DNA of 6,799 nucleotides from Psychromonas sp. (lineage in GTDB: Bacteria; Pseudomonadota; Gammaproteobacteria; Enterobacterales; Psychromonadaceae), in assembly GCA_023145575.1 (NCBI GenBank), contig JAGLDN010000379.1:1-6799 (forward strand). Direction: 5' to 3'. Under the pieces are notes generated by a model that was not told the DNA's origin, ran no database searches, and saw only the letters and a list, made by a program, of their open reading frames with translations. Both the position numbers and the translations under genes were made by a program. Of the stretch, positions 1-5,300 are shown one piece after another (position 1 is the first letter of the stretch; every line of letters starts with the position of its first letter).

Positions 1-88
1 ATGCTTTTTTTTAAGGCTCCATTAAAATATTGGAAACTATATAACCAAGCTAGTCGCCTAGCGGTTATGCTCCTCTAGGTTGAATCTG
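1..88 (+). mobile_element. 3' end of an IS30-family insertion sequence (partial, cut by window edge)
   Basis: This stretch is an inverted near-copy of 5302-5388, about 85% identical by eye, and both end in the same GGTTGAATCTG. The copy at 5300-5583 encodes a recognisable IS30-type C-terminus. Read in the matching frame, this copy gives FFKAPLKILETI followed by TAA at 42-44, which resembles the usual IS30 ending (FKTPxE-type). One extra T in the run near the start breaks the frame. After the stop, about 44 bp of non-coding sequence leads to the presumed terminal inverted repeat, ending near 88. The rest of the element lies left of the window. The family call rests on the other copy. Confidence 0.65.
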
Positions 89-122
89 GCATACTAAACA
101 TGGGTTGTGCTCTATTGTTTTA

Positions 123-141
123 GCTTTTGATTCGAATATAT
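123..141 (+). repeat. 19-bp direct repeat, copy 1 (second copy 1557-1575)
   Basis: GCTTTTGATTCGAATATAT occurs here and again at 1557-1575, where it covers the last codons and stop (TTTTGA) of the DDE transposase pseudogene plus 11 bp beyond. The 20-25 bp before this copy also loosely resemble the end of that gene (GGTTGTGCT here, GATGGTGCTTCGC there). This copy is therefore probably a second, more decayed 3' end of the same insertion sequence. The two copies bracket dgkA in direct orientation. Confidence 0.6.
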
Positions 142-163
142 ACCTCGTTTGCCCTGTATAGTA

Positions 164-189
164 AGTGCGAATAGTGCGAATAGTGCGAA
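164..189 (+). repeat. 9-bp tandem repeat, nearly three copies
   Basis: AGTGCGAAT is repeated head to tail, with two full copies and a third matching 8 of 9 bases. It lies about 75 bp upstream of the dgkA start. It could be simple replication slippage, and I see no operator signature that would prove a regulatory role. The 20 bp before it (ACCTCGTTTGCCCTG) resemble an internal piece of the IS30 remnant at 5507-5520, so this spacer may itself be IS debris. Confidence 0.8.
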
Positions 190-261
190 ATTACAGATTT
201 ACCAATTGAAAAATGATAGACTTGTTGTTCTGTATTTATTGTATTCTGAGTGAGTTAATCT

Positions 262-630
262 ATGAAACCTGGAAAAACAGGTATCACGCGCATTATTTAC
301 GCAACTAAATATTCAATAAAAGGCTTAAATGCGGCATGGCGCTACGAAGCCGCTTTTCGACAAGAGCTTACTCTGCTAATTGTGATGTCTTTTATCACTC
401 TATTCTTGCCTGTGAACATCTTAGAGCAGATTGCCCTAATCGGTGTGTTATTTATCGTATTAATTGTTGAATTAACCAATTCAGCGATTGAAGCGGTTGT
501 TGATAAAACAGGAAGTGAATGGCATGAATTGAGTGGCCGTGCAAAAGATATGGGCTCTGCCGCTGTATTTATTGCGCTGGTTTTTGCCGCGTTAACGTGG
601 GCAATTATTTTAATACCAAAATTCTTTTGA
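262..630 (+). CDS. dgkA: Diacylglycerol kinase (prokaryotic, integral membrane)
   Basis: DgkA phosphorylates diacylglycerol to phosphatidic acid with MgATP. It recycles diacylglycerol left by membrane-derived oligosaccharide synthesis and lipopolysaccharide modification. It acts as a homotrimer in the inner membrane. The 122-residue product has the usual length and aligns with E. coli DgkA along its whole length: an N-terminal amphipathic helix, then membrane helices at about 36-51, 55-72 and 98-118. The signature ELTNSAIEAVVD (70-81) holds the active-site glutamates E70 and E77 and N73. E29, D81 and the SGRAKDMGSAAV stretch (91-102, with K95) are also conserved. No strong Shine-Dalgarno is seen before the ATG (GAGTGAG at 248-254), but the protein alignment supports this start. 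The upstream spacer is IS debris and no convincing promoter was found. A minus-strand gene fragment ends 14 bp downstream. The gene appears intact and functional. Confidence 0.97.
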   Translation: MKPGKTGITRIIYATKYSIKGLNAAWRYEAAFRQELTLLIVMSFITLFLPVNILEQIALIGVLFIVLIVELTNSAIEAVVDKTGSEWHELSGRAKDMGSAAVFIALVFAALTWAIILIPKFF

Positions 631-644
631 GCTAAAGCAGTAAC

Positions 645-809
645 CTAATACCCCATATCTTTTGATGCAATTTTCCTTAAAAAAAAGTAAACATTAAACA
701 ATACCTTCGCCATTATACGAGCATTATTTCGTTGTGGATCTTCGCAAGTATAAGAGCCATCAATAATATCGGCTCTATTTCTATTGCTTGTACATTTTCC
801 ACAAATATT
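645..809 (-). pseudogene. C-terminal fragment of an unrecognised protein with a CxxC motif
   Basis: On the minus strand, 54 codons are open from a TAA at 810-812 to a TAG at 645-647, with no start codon at the front. The peptide begins NICGKCTSNRNR, continues ADIIDGSYTCEDPQRNNAR and ends FLRKIASKDMGY. The CxxC and a later cysteine (TCED) could be a metal site, and the composition looks coding. I do not recognise the family. The stop lies 14 bp from the dgkA stop, in convergent orientation. It could therefore be the native chromosomal neighbour, whose 5' part was lost where the transposase pseudogene now begins. The alternative is a chance open frame. Confidence 0.35.
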
Positions 810-811
810 TT

Positions 812-1564
812 AAGTGCCTCTTTAACCTAACAAAGCGAGCAATCTCAGTCATACATTGTTATGCTCAAGATCATCTTAGTGACCATTTTCCAGAGCTCTG
901 TGATTATGCTATGATCGCACATCGAGTTAACAAGTTGTCAAATTGATTTATTGCCTTGATAGATTTTTGCAAACAAAAAAACATATCGACTGATGATGAC
1001 AGTGTTTATCTAGTTGATCCTTTTCCTATTACGCTTGCTAAGAATAACTATGCTTACACAGTTAAAGTTGCAGCAGAGATCGCAAGTCAAAGCTACAACT
1101 CAACTAAGAAAATGTATTATTACGTTGTCAAAGCACATATTGTTGCGCGTAAAAGATACGCCAACTTAGCAGATCTTGAAATAATCTTTGTTGAAGAAGC
1201 CAAGAGGCAGGATGGATCTGTTTTTGATCAAATTCGGACGATGCTTACAGACAATTTGCTGTTTGGCGATGAAGCTTACAAAAGATCCGATGAAGATAAG
1301 GTTGAATTAGAGCAAGGTTTGAAAGTATTGACACCTATAAAAAAACAAAGGGGGCAGAAGAAGTTATCGACAGAGGACAAAAAATATTCAAATGCCATAT
1401 CACGTATGAGGCAGCCGATTGATGCATTATTTGCTTGGCTCAATAAAGTTACTGGCATTGGAGACGGATCAAACGTTAGTTCGTCAAAAAGATTACTTAC
1501 ACATATTTATGGAAGGCTGCCAGCTGCGATGGTGCTTCGCAGTTACCCTGAACTTTGCTTTTGA
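812..1564 (+). pseudogene. DDE transposase pseudogene (IS4/IS982-like), lacking its N-terminus
   Basis: The main open part (956-1564, 202 codons) is the C-terminal two thirds of a DDE transposase. It has VDPFP with the first catalytic D21, SYNSTKKMYYY (46-56), GDEAY with the second D105, LTPIKKQRGQKKL (125-137) and RMRQPIDALFAWLNK (150-164). Relatives usually carry Glu where D156 stands. The TTG at 956 is not the true start: homologous-looking sequence continues upstream in frame (AQDHLSDHFPELCDYAMIAHR) through a TGA at 944-946, back to about 812-827. The first 80 or so residues and the left end of the element are missing. It is an inactive relic. The exact IS family is uncertain, because the motif layout suits an IS4/IS982-type group. 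The right end probably lies near 1575. Confidence 0.8.
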
Positions 1565-1575
1565 TTCGAATATAT
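1557..1575 (+). repeat. 19-bp direct repeat, copy 2 (first copy 123-141)
   Basis: This is identical to 123-141. It includes the transposase stop codon and the following TTCGAATATAT, which may be the terminal region of that insertion sequence. Confidence 0.6.
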
Positions 1576-1801
1576 TATTGATTTATTGGTTACTCCATTT
1601 TCGAATGTTATAACGAAGCAGTGCCTTTTTTCATAAAAAACCTAGCTTAAACCCCCTAAGTGCACGGCGGGTAGCACCAATCAACAAAGTTATAACTTAC
1701 TGTTCATAAACAAGTCGACATAGAACAACTTAGTTAAAAATTAAGATCTTTATTTTGATTCTCCCTTTGATGATTAACGTAGTTAATCATCAAAGGGAAA
1801 T
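1576..1801. other. Gene-free spacer with the far part of repeat copy A
   Basis: No credible open frame is present on either strand. Bases from about 1655 to 1740, read on the minus strand, resemble the continuation of repeat copy B after 6673. Shared landmarks are GTTATAAC or TTATAAC followed by GGTGCT or GGTACT, and AAGTTGTTCTA against AAGTAGTTATTCTA. The 17-bp hairpin (1762-1798) lies within it and is absent from copy B. GTTATAAC palindromes occur at about 1609 and 1690, but their meaning is not clear. Confidence 0.45.
1762..1798. terminator. Perfect 17-bp hairpin with 3-nt loop (terminator-like or mobile-element structure)
   Basis: TCCCTTTGATGATTAAC, loop GTA, then the exact reverse complement. 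The stem is uninterrupted. On the plus strand only AAATTTTAT follows, without a strong T-run, and on the minus strand GAATCAAAATAAAG follows. A rho-independent terminator is therefore possible but not typical. No intact gene ends nearby in either direction. The hairpin sits next to the core of repeat copy A and has no equivalent in copy B, so it may be a separate small palindromic insertion or a variable arm of the repeat. Confidence 0.55.
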
Positions 1802-1915
1802 TTTATGCCTAGCAGCTTGACACTATTTGCCTTGCTGAATTTCGTTTTTGTGTTTTTGTGTTTTTGTGTTTTTGTGTTTTTGTGTTTTTGTGTTTTTGCG
1901 TCACATGGGTATATA
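1802..1915 (-). repeat. Dispersed repeat, copy A core (inverted relative to copy B from 6607)
   Basis: On the minus strand this reads TATATACCCATGTGACG, then a microsatellite, then AAATTCAGCAAGG, then AAATAGTGTCAAGCTGCTAGG and CATAAA. Copy B at 6607-6673 has the same blocks in the same order with a few substitutions, but only a short spacer instead of the microsatellite. Looser similarity continues to about 1655, so the unit may be about 200 bp or more. The outer edge (1915) lies 3 bp beyond the last codon of the IS66 remnant. No open frame is seen, so this is a non-coding repeat, perhaps a MITE (a short non-autonomous mobile element). Confidence 0.75.
1844..1899. repeat. Octanucleotide microsatellite, GTTTTTGT x 7
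   Basis: Seven head-to-tail units of GTTTTTGT fill 56 bp, and the last unit ends in C instead of T. The tract sits inside repeat copy A, where copy B has only about 10 bp (TAAAAGTTCA). It looks like a slippage expansion of an A-rich or T-rich spacer. No open frame crosses it, so phase variation of a protein is not supported here. Confidence 0.97.
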
Positions 1916-1918
1916 TAT

Positions 1919-2612
1919 TTATATTGCTGATACAACTTTTTCTAGTCGATGAAGTGGTAAATGGACTTGATATTTATTGACTGAGACAAAAGCAAATGTA
2001 AATGTACCTTGTGTTGCGTTATTTTTTGGAAAAACTTTTTTCAGAGCGTTTGCATTATCTACGCCATTTTCACAACAGCGACAAGCATATTTAAAGCGCC
2101 TCTAGCAGATAACCTTAACGGGGATAATTTCTATTTTTCAGACATGTCTTCACCAATTTTATGAAGAATATGACCATCATGTGGACATACCATTTCTTCG
2201 TTGGATAATTTTAAAATAACATCTACACGAGAAAGGTGCCTGATAATGCTCTACGCCCCTGTTTTTTTGTATGTTTTTTAAAACTTTTTTCTTGAGTGTC
2301 CTTTTCTACATGATCAACAGCGCGCTCAATATCATCAGGCTCTTCTGTTAGAATGATATGATCTGCTTCATCGAACAACTCACCCTTGAATCGATCATGT
2401 TTTTCACTTGATAAAGGAAAACGTTGAGCGCGAGATCTTCTCAATTACTCAATGAATGCCAGGATCTAAGCCATCTTTTGAAGAATTATTTTGTCTTCCC
2501 CTAAGAGAGCCACTTCTTTTTCTTCAAGAAAACCACGCTCTTCAAGAAATAACTTTTGATGCGTTTTAACGTCTGCAGTCAACTGAGCACCGACTGTTTT
2601 CAAGATATTCAT
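1919..2612 (-). pseudogene. tnpC: IS66 transposase (TnpC) pseudogene, N-terminal part
   Basis: The ATG at 2612-2610 opens MNILKTVGAQLTADVKTHQK. The same frame continues through a TAG (2468-2466) and a TAA (2447-2445) into LRRSRAQRF..SSEKHDRFKGELFDEAD, the classic IS66 TnpC N-terminal region with its leucine-rich, acidic helix. A frameshift near 2240 leads to HLSRVDVILKLSNEEMVCPH, and another near 2125 leads to IEIIPVKV, then RRFKYACRCCENG. The cysteines (CPHDGH, CRCC) fit the IS66 zinc-finger domain. The end is VNKYQVHLPLHRLEKVVSAI with a TAA at 1921-1919, where similarity stops. The DDE catalytic region is missing, so this is not functional. Confidence 0.88.
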
Positions 2613-2638
2613 TATTGCAAAAATACCATGAAAAAGCA

Positions 2639-2722
2639 TTACAAAACAGTGTCGTAATGTAAGGTTTTATCTGGTTGCTGGAATAAGTAAACTTTTTCAA
2701 TTGAACTGGGTGGACGGGTCAT
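2639..2722 (-). pseudogene. tnpB: IS66 TnpB remnant with a large internal deletion
   Basis: This 27-codon frame reads MTRPPSSIEKVYLFQQP and then DKTLHYDTVL. The first part matches the start of IS66 TnpB proteins, which normally continue VDFRKSIDGL. The last ten residues look like the usual TnpB C-terminus. About 80-90 central residues (family knowledge, not counted here) are missing, joined so that start and stop stay in frame. It lies 2 bp after the tnpA stop, as expected in the IS66 operon. A function for the mini-peptide is unlikely. Confidence 0.75.
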
Positions 2723-2724
2723 AG

Positions 2725-3043
2725 TTAATTGCACTTTTGAAAAAACAGATCAAGCTCAACATCATCAAATTCGAAGGCAACACCATTAAAAAGCATAACT
2801 TGACAGTCATGGGATATTTTTAGGGGCATTCATTTTTGATGCAGTAACTGGTATTAACGAATGTTCATTTTTTTACTGATAGGAATGCCATTTTTTTAAG
2901 TAACGTAGATTTTACACAACACAATGCTTGAACTGATATATTATTTTGCTTTGCATAACCCACATAGAAAGATTAAGTTGCTCAGCTTTATTAATATGAT
3001 CAAGCCAAATCTGCTGACATTGAGAAAATTGAAGTTGTTACAT
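2725..3043 (-). pseudogene. tnpA: IS66 accessory protein (TnpA) pseudogene
   Basis: From the ATG at 3043-3041, one extra T gives an immediate TAA. Skipping it yields TTSIFSMSADLA-like sequence and, in the neighbouring frame, QLQFSQCQQIWLDHINKAEQ. Further pieces follow: LNLSMWVMQSKIIYQFKHC, NLRYLKKWHSYQ, NEHSLIPVTASKMNAPKNIP and VMLFNGVAFEFDDVELDLFF. They match the small IS66 TnpA helix-turn-helix protein in order. At least three stops or frameshifts break it. The stop TAA at 2727-2725 is almost adjacent to the tnpB start. Confidence 0.75.
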
Positions 3044-3131
3044 GCAATGTTCCTATTTTAGAAAAATATAGAAAAAAATAGGATGCCAAAGTTTATGGGT
3101 TGATATTAGATGTTTTTCGTTGTTCGCTTAC

Positions 3132-3682
3132 GATTATTTTAGCTGTTTCGTGTTGACAGTACATTGCATCGGCTGTCATTACTAAATTTTTACTTTTGGG
3201 TTTTTAAGATCCTCTGCATCACTGTAATTTCATTTGTTTTTGATCAGTTTCTTGTTGATAAAAAATTAAACTATTATGAGCAACCATAGTGACTATATAC
3301 TGAAGTGCATTAATAGTATTGCGATGCTTTGAGGCTCTAATAACTTTCCATCAAAGGTGACCAGCTCTTTAGCCTTACGGCTTTGTAAACCATTTGACCA
3401 CGCCAAAAAATAAGGAATAAAATTTTCTGATTTTATCTCTGTTATAATACCGCTTGTTGACTGTCTTGTCGGTATTTCACTTGGAAATTATCGATGATCT
3501 TTTAGCAAATCTATCAGTGATTTCCTAAATATTTGAATACTTTTTCCAATTTGAATACTTTTCCAGCCTTTTGCTCCACATAATCGCCAACATTGTTACC
3601 GCCAAATATCAGTCAGATAATGTTCTTTATTTGCATATGGAAGATTAACTTCAGTCTTTACTATCTATTTAAAATATGCCAT
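3132..3682 (-). pseudogene. ISAs1-family / H-repeat transposase pseudogene, cut by the IS66 end
   Basis: The ATG at 3682-3680 opens MAYFK, then a TAG, then IVKTEVNLPYANKEHYLTDI, the start of an ISAs1-type transposase. Further pieces on the minus strand are GAKGWKSIQI, EIKSENFIPYFLAWSNGLQS, RKAKELVTFDGKLLEPQSIA, the alternative frame INALQYIVTMVAHNSLILYQ, and NLVMTADAMYCQHETAKII. The blocks FDGK and TADAMYCQ carry the first and second catalytic aspartates of this family. Several frameshifts and stops separate the pieces. Similarity stops at 3132, exactly where GTAAGCG of the IS66 end begins, and the C-terminal third is gone. The element is dead, and its left terminal repeat (expected around 3700-3780) was not identified. 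Confidence 0.8.
3531..3565. repeat. 17/18-bp tandem duplication inside the ISAs1 remnant
   Basis: ATTTGAATACTTTTTCCA is followed directly by ATTTGAATACTTTTCCA, differing by one T. In the transposase reading it duplicates the SIQI segment (SIQIGKSIQIFRKS). This is a slippage-type duplication that fits relaxed selection on a dead gene. Confidence 0.85.
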
Positions 3683-3807
3683 ATATAGAGATTTAATGCG
3701 TGATGAGTACGTAAAATAATTTAATCAGAAGCACACTTAAAAGTAAAGCGGAAGAAGTTTAGCTTATATTTAATTGCCAAAAGTTAACTGATTAAATTAA
3801 TCAACTC
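3683..3807. other. Intergenic region upstream of the sialidase-like gene
   Basis: This AT-rich spacer has no credible open frame. It should contain the lost left end of the ISAs1 element, which I could not delimit. A short dyad, TGATTA-AAT-TAATCA (3789-3803), lies just upstream of the -35 box at 3808 and could be an operator or an UP-like AT-rich element. That role is a guess based on position. Confidence 0.4.
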
Positions 3808-3836
3808 TTGACATATTAAGCACTAACTTATATAAT
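3808..3836 (+). promoter_or_regulatory. Consensus sigma70-type promoter for the sialidase-like gene
   Basis: TTGACA (3808-3813), a 17-bp spacer and TATAAT (3831-3836) match the consensus at all twelve positions with ideal spacing. Transcription should start near 3843, giving a leader of about 140 nt before the ATG at 3983. The dyad TGATTA-AAT-TAATCA ends 4 bp upstream of the -35 box. Perfect boxes suggest high basal expression, unless a repressor or the leader limits it. Confidence 0.85.
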
Positions 3837-3903
3837 ATCGCCAATACACCGTAGAAAACTTTAAATTTCATTTCTTATTTAAAATAATTAAATTTTTTAA
3901 TAC

Positions 3904-3943
3904 ATACAGTTAACCGCTAAGTACCAATTACCGAAAACTGTAT
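3904..3943 (+). promoter_or_regulatory. Possible stem-loop in the 5' leader of the sialidase-like gene
   Basis: ATACAGTT (3904-3911) can pair with AACTGTAT (3936-3943) across a 24-nt loop, about 40 nt before the start codon. The stem is only 8 bp and AU-rich, and the leader as a whole is AT-rich, so this may be chance. No known riboswitch was recognised. Confidence 0.3.
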
Positions 3944-3982
3944 TAAAACTTTTATTTTATAATCATTTCAACGGAGCTATAA

Positions 3983-5248
3983 ATGACGCAATATACAAAC
4001 ACTTATCAACAAAAAAACTTAATTAAAATTTCTCTATTCACAAGCTTTTTTGCTTTATTAATGGCTTTTGCCTCACAAGTTTCTGGCGCAGAACTAACGC
4101 CAACTACCTCTACTCATCAAGTGGCATTACCAAGCGCTAAAAAAACTGAAGTCACAACGGTTAAAAATACACAAGTAAAGCCCACCACTAAAATTAACTG
4201 GGACAAAAATACTGTTAAATTTATTACCGCAGGAGCCTATTCTCGGATTATAAAACTAGCTGATGATCAGCTTGGTCTAGTTTACAATAACGGTACAAAA
4301 ATTAATTATCGAATCAGTTCCGATAATGGAGATACCTGGTCTAAGGAAGTAACGCTTGCTGACGGGGGAAGCAAATACACTTACACTAATGCTGCATTTA
4401 TTAAACTATATGATGGTACTTTGCTGTATGGTTATAATGCACGCCCTAATAAAGACGGTGGCGCTGATAATTATCAAATTAGAGTTCTCATCTCTCATGA
4501 TAATGGAAAAACATGGCCTGTTGAAAAAGTAGTTTATTCTGGTGGGAATGTCGGTACACTAGGTGTCTGGGAACCAGCATTTCTCCAACTACCATCTGGA
4601 GAGTTACAACTTTATTTTGCTAATGAATCACTATATCCCAAGAGTAATGACCAACAAATTACCTTAATACGATCTTTTGATCAAGGTAATACTTGGACTG
4701 CTGGTGAGGCTGTATCATATCGTGCGGAGAGTCGAGATGGTATGCCTGTACCCATTTTATTAAATGATAAATCAAGTATTGTTTTTTCTATTGAGGATAA
4801 TGGCTTCGATGGTAAGTTTAAGCCTACCACTATTCGAACTTCTTTAAGTGATAATTGGTCTTCCGGTTTTGTTGATGGTGCAAGTAAAAAAAGAGATCGA
4901 GCGCTTACTAAAAATAGTCAATTACCATCAAAAAACTATGGTGGAGCTCCCTTTCTTGTCCAACTACCTGAGGGGGAAACATTGCTATCTATTCAATCAT
5001 CGCAATGGCGAAATCACGGTATGGCTACTTCAGTAATGAGAGTCTATATCGGTGATAGCCAAGCGAAAAACTTTTCTTCTATGAGTACCCCATTTACTAG
5101 TGACTTAATTAAACCAAATGGCAGTGCTTTATGGAATTCACTCACCGTGCTAAATAAGTCAACTGTCATTGCAACTAGCACTATAACACCAGGTAATTCA
5201 AAGCCAACTGGTATTTATACCGTGAAGGGGACCGTGATACGCAACTAG
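3983..5248 (+). CDS. Secreted sialidase-superfamily (BNR/Asp-box) beta-propeller protein, probable glycoside hydrolase
   Basis: The 421-residue product has a signal peptide: KNLIK (11-15), a hydrophobic core (about 16-31) and a likely signal peptidase I cut after A36 (VSGA|EL). A Thr/Lys-rich linker (37-72) precedes the catalytic-type domain (73-421). Three perfect Asp boxes, S-x-D-x-G-x-T-W, lie at 112-119, 171-178 and 231-238, with a degenerate one near 286-292. The spacing of about 60 residues marks blades of a six-bladed propeller. R88, the GVWEP motif (E197) and SRDGMP (250-255) are candidate active-site positions. Bacterial sialidases (GH33) release terminal sialic acids. The layout also fits GH93 exo-arabinanases and other propeller hydrolases, so the substrate is open. 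The start is supported by GGAG (3973-3976) six bases upstream and by the signal peptide. The gene stands alone, intact, behind a consensus promoter and among IS remnants, which suggests acquisition or selective retention. Confidence 0.88.
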   Translation: MTQYTNTYQQKNLIKISLFTSFFALLMAFASQVSGAELTPTTSTHQVALPSAKKTEVTTVKNTQVKPTTKINWDKNTVKFITAGAYSRIIKLADDQLGLVYNNGTKINYRISSDNGDTWSKEVTLADGGSKYTYTNAAFIKLYDGTLLYGYNARPNKDGGADNYQIRVLISHDNGKTWPVEKVVYSGGNVGTLGVWEPAFLQLPSGELQLYFANESLYPKSNDQQITLIRSFDQGNTWTAGEAVSYRAESRDGMPVPILLNDKSSIVFSIEDNGFDGKFKPTTIRTSLSDNWSSGFVDGASKKRDRALTKNSQLPSKNYGGAPFLVQLPEGETLLSIQSSQWRNHGMATSVMRVYIGDSQAKNFSSMSTPFTSDLIKPNGSALWNSLTVLNKSTVIATSTITPGNSKPTGIYTVKGTVIRN

Positions 5249-5257
5249 TTCTAGATT

Positions 5258-5288
5258 ATTCCCATCTTTTTTGCAAAAGGATGGGAAT
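5258..5288 (+). terminator. Hairpin just after the sialidase-like gene (probable terminator)
   Basis: ATTCCCATCTTTTT can pair with AAAAGGATGGGAAT across a 3-nt loop (14 pairs, one of them U-G). It starts 10 bp after the stop codon. The sequence after the stem (ATAAATAG) has no T-run, so intrinsic termination may be weak. The stem could also just protect the mRNA 3' end. Confidence 0.6.
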
Positions 5289-5300
5289 ATAAATAGCAAG

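Larger units (their letters stand above)
1919..3131 (-). mobile_element. IS66-family insertion sequence remnant (tnpA-tnpB-tnpC order, truncated)
   Basis: Read on the minus strand from 3131, the remnant starts with GTAAGCGAACAACG. The GTAAGCG start is typical of IS66 terminal inverted repeats. Pieces of all three IS66 genes follow in the standard order: tnpA (3043-2725), tnpB (2722-2639) and tnpC (2612-1919). Each is broken by stops, frameshifts or deletion. The element ends abruptly inside the N-terminal half of tnpC, where repeat copy A begins, so the second terminal repeat and most of the catalytic domain are absent. The left end cuts into the ISAs1-type remnant, which suggests that the IS66 inserted into it. 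Confidence 0.85.

Noticed and set aside
1276..1458. Minus-strand open frame of 60 codons inside the DDE transposase pseudogene
   Set aside because: It is antisense to clear transposase coding sequence, has no family features and no ribosome site, so it is a shadow frame.
1419..1613. Plus-strand 64-codon frame overlapping the transposase end
   Set aside because: It overlaps the transposase motifs in another frame and has no recognisable features.
1600..1740. Integron attC site (GTTATAAC-type motifs)
   Set aside because: The motifs do not pair into the R''-L''/L'-R' layout of attC and no integrase or gene cassette is nearby.
1844..1899. CRISPR-like or phase-variable tract
   Set aside because: The units are 8 bp with no spacers and no open frame crosses them, so neither a CRISPR array nor a contingency gene is supported.
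2223..2444. A separate 73-residue hypothetical protein
   Set aside because: It is the central piece of the decayed IS66 TnpC reading, bounded by an in-frame stop and a frameshift, not a gene of its own.
4848..5036. Plus-strand 62-codon frame inside the sialidase-like gene
   Set aside because: It is fully inside an intact gene in another frame and its composition does not look coding.
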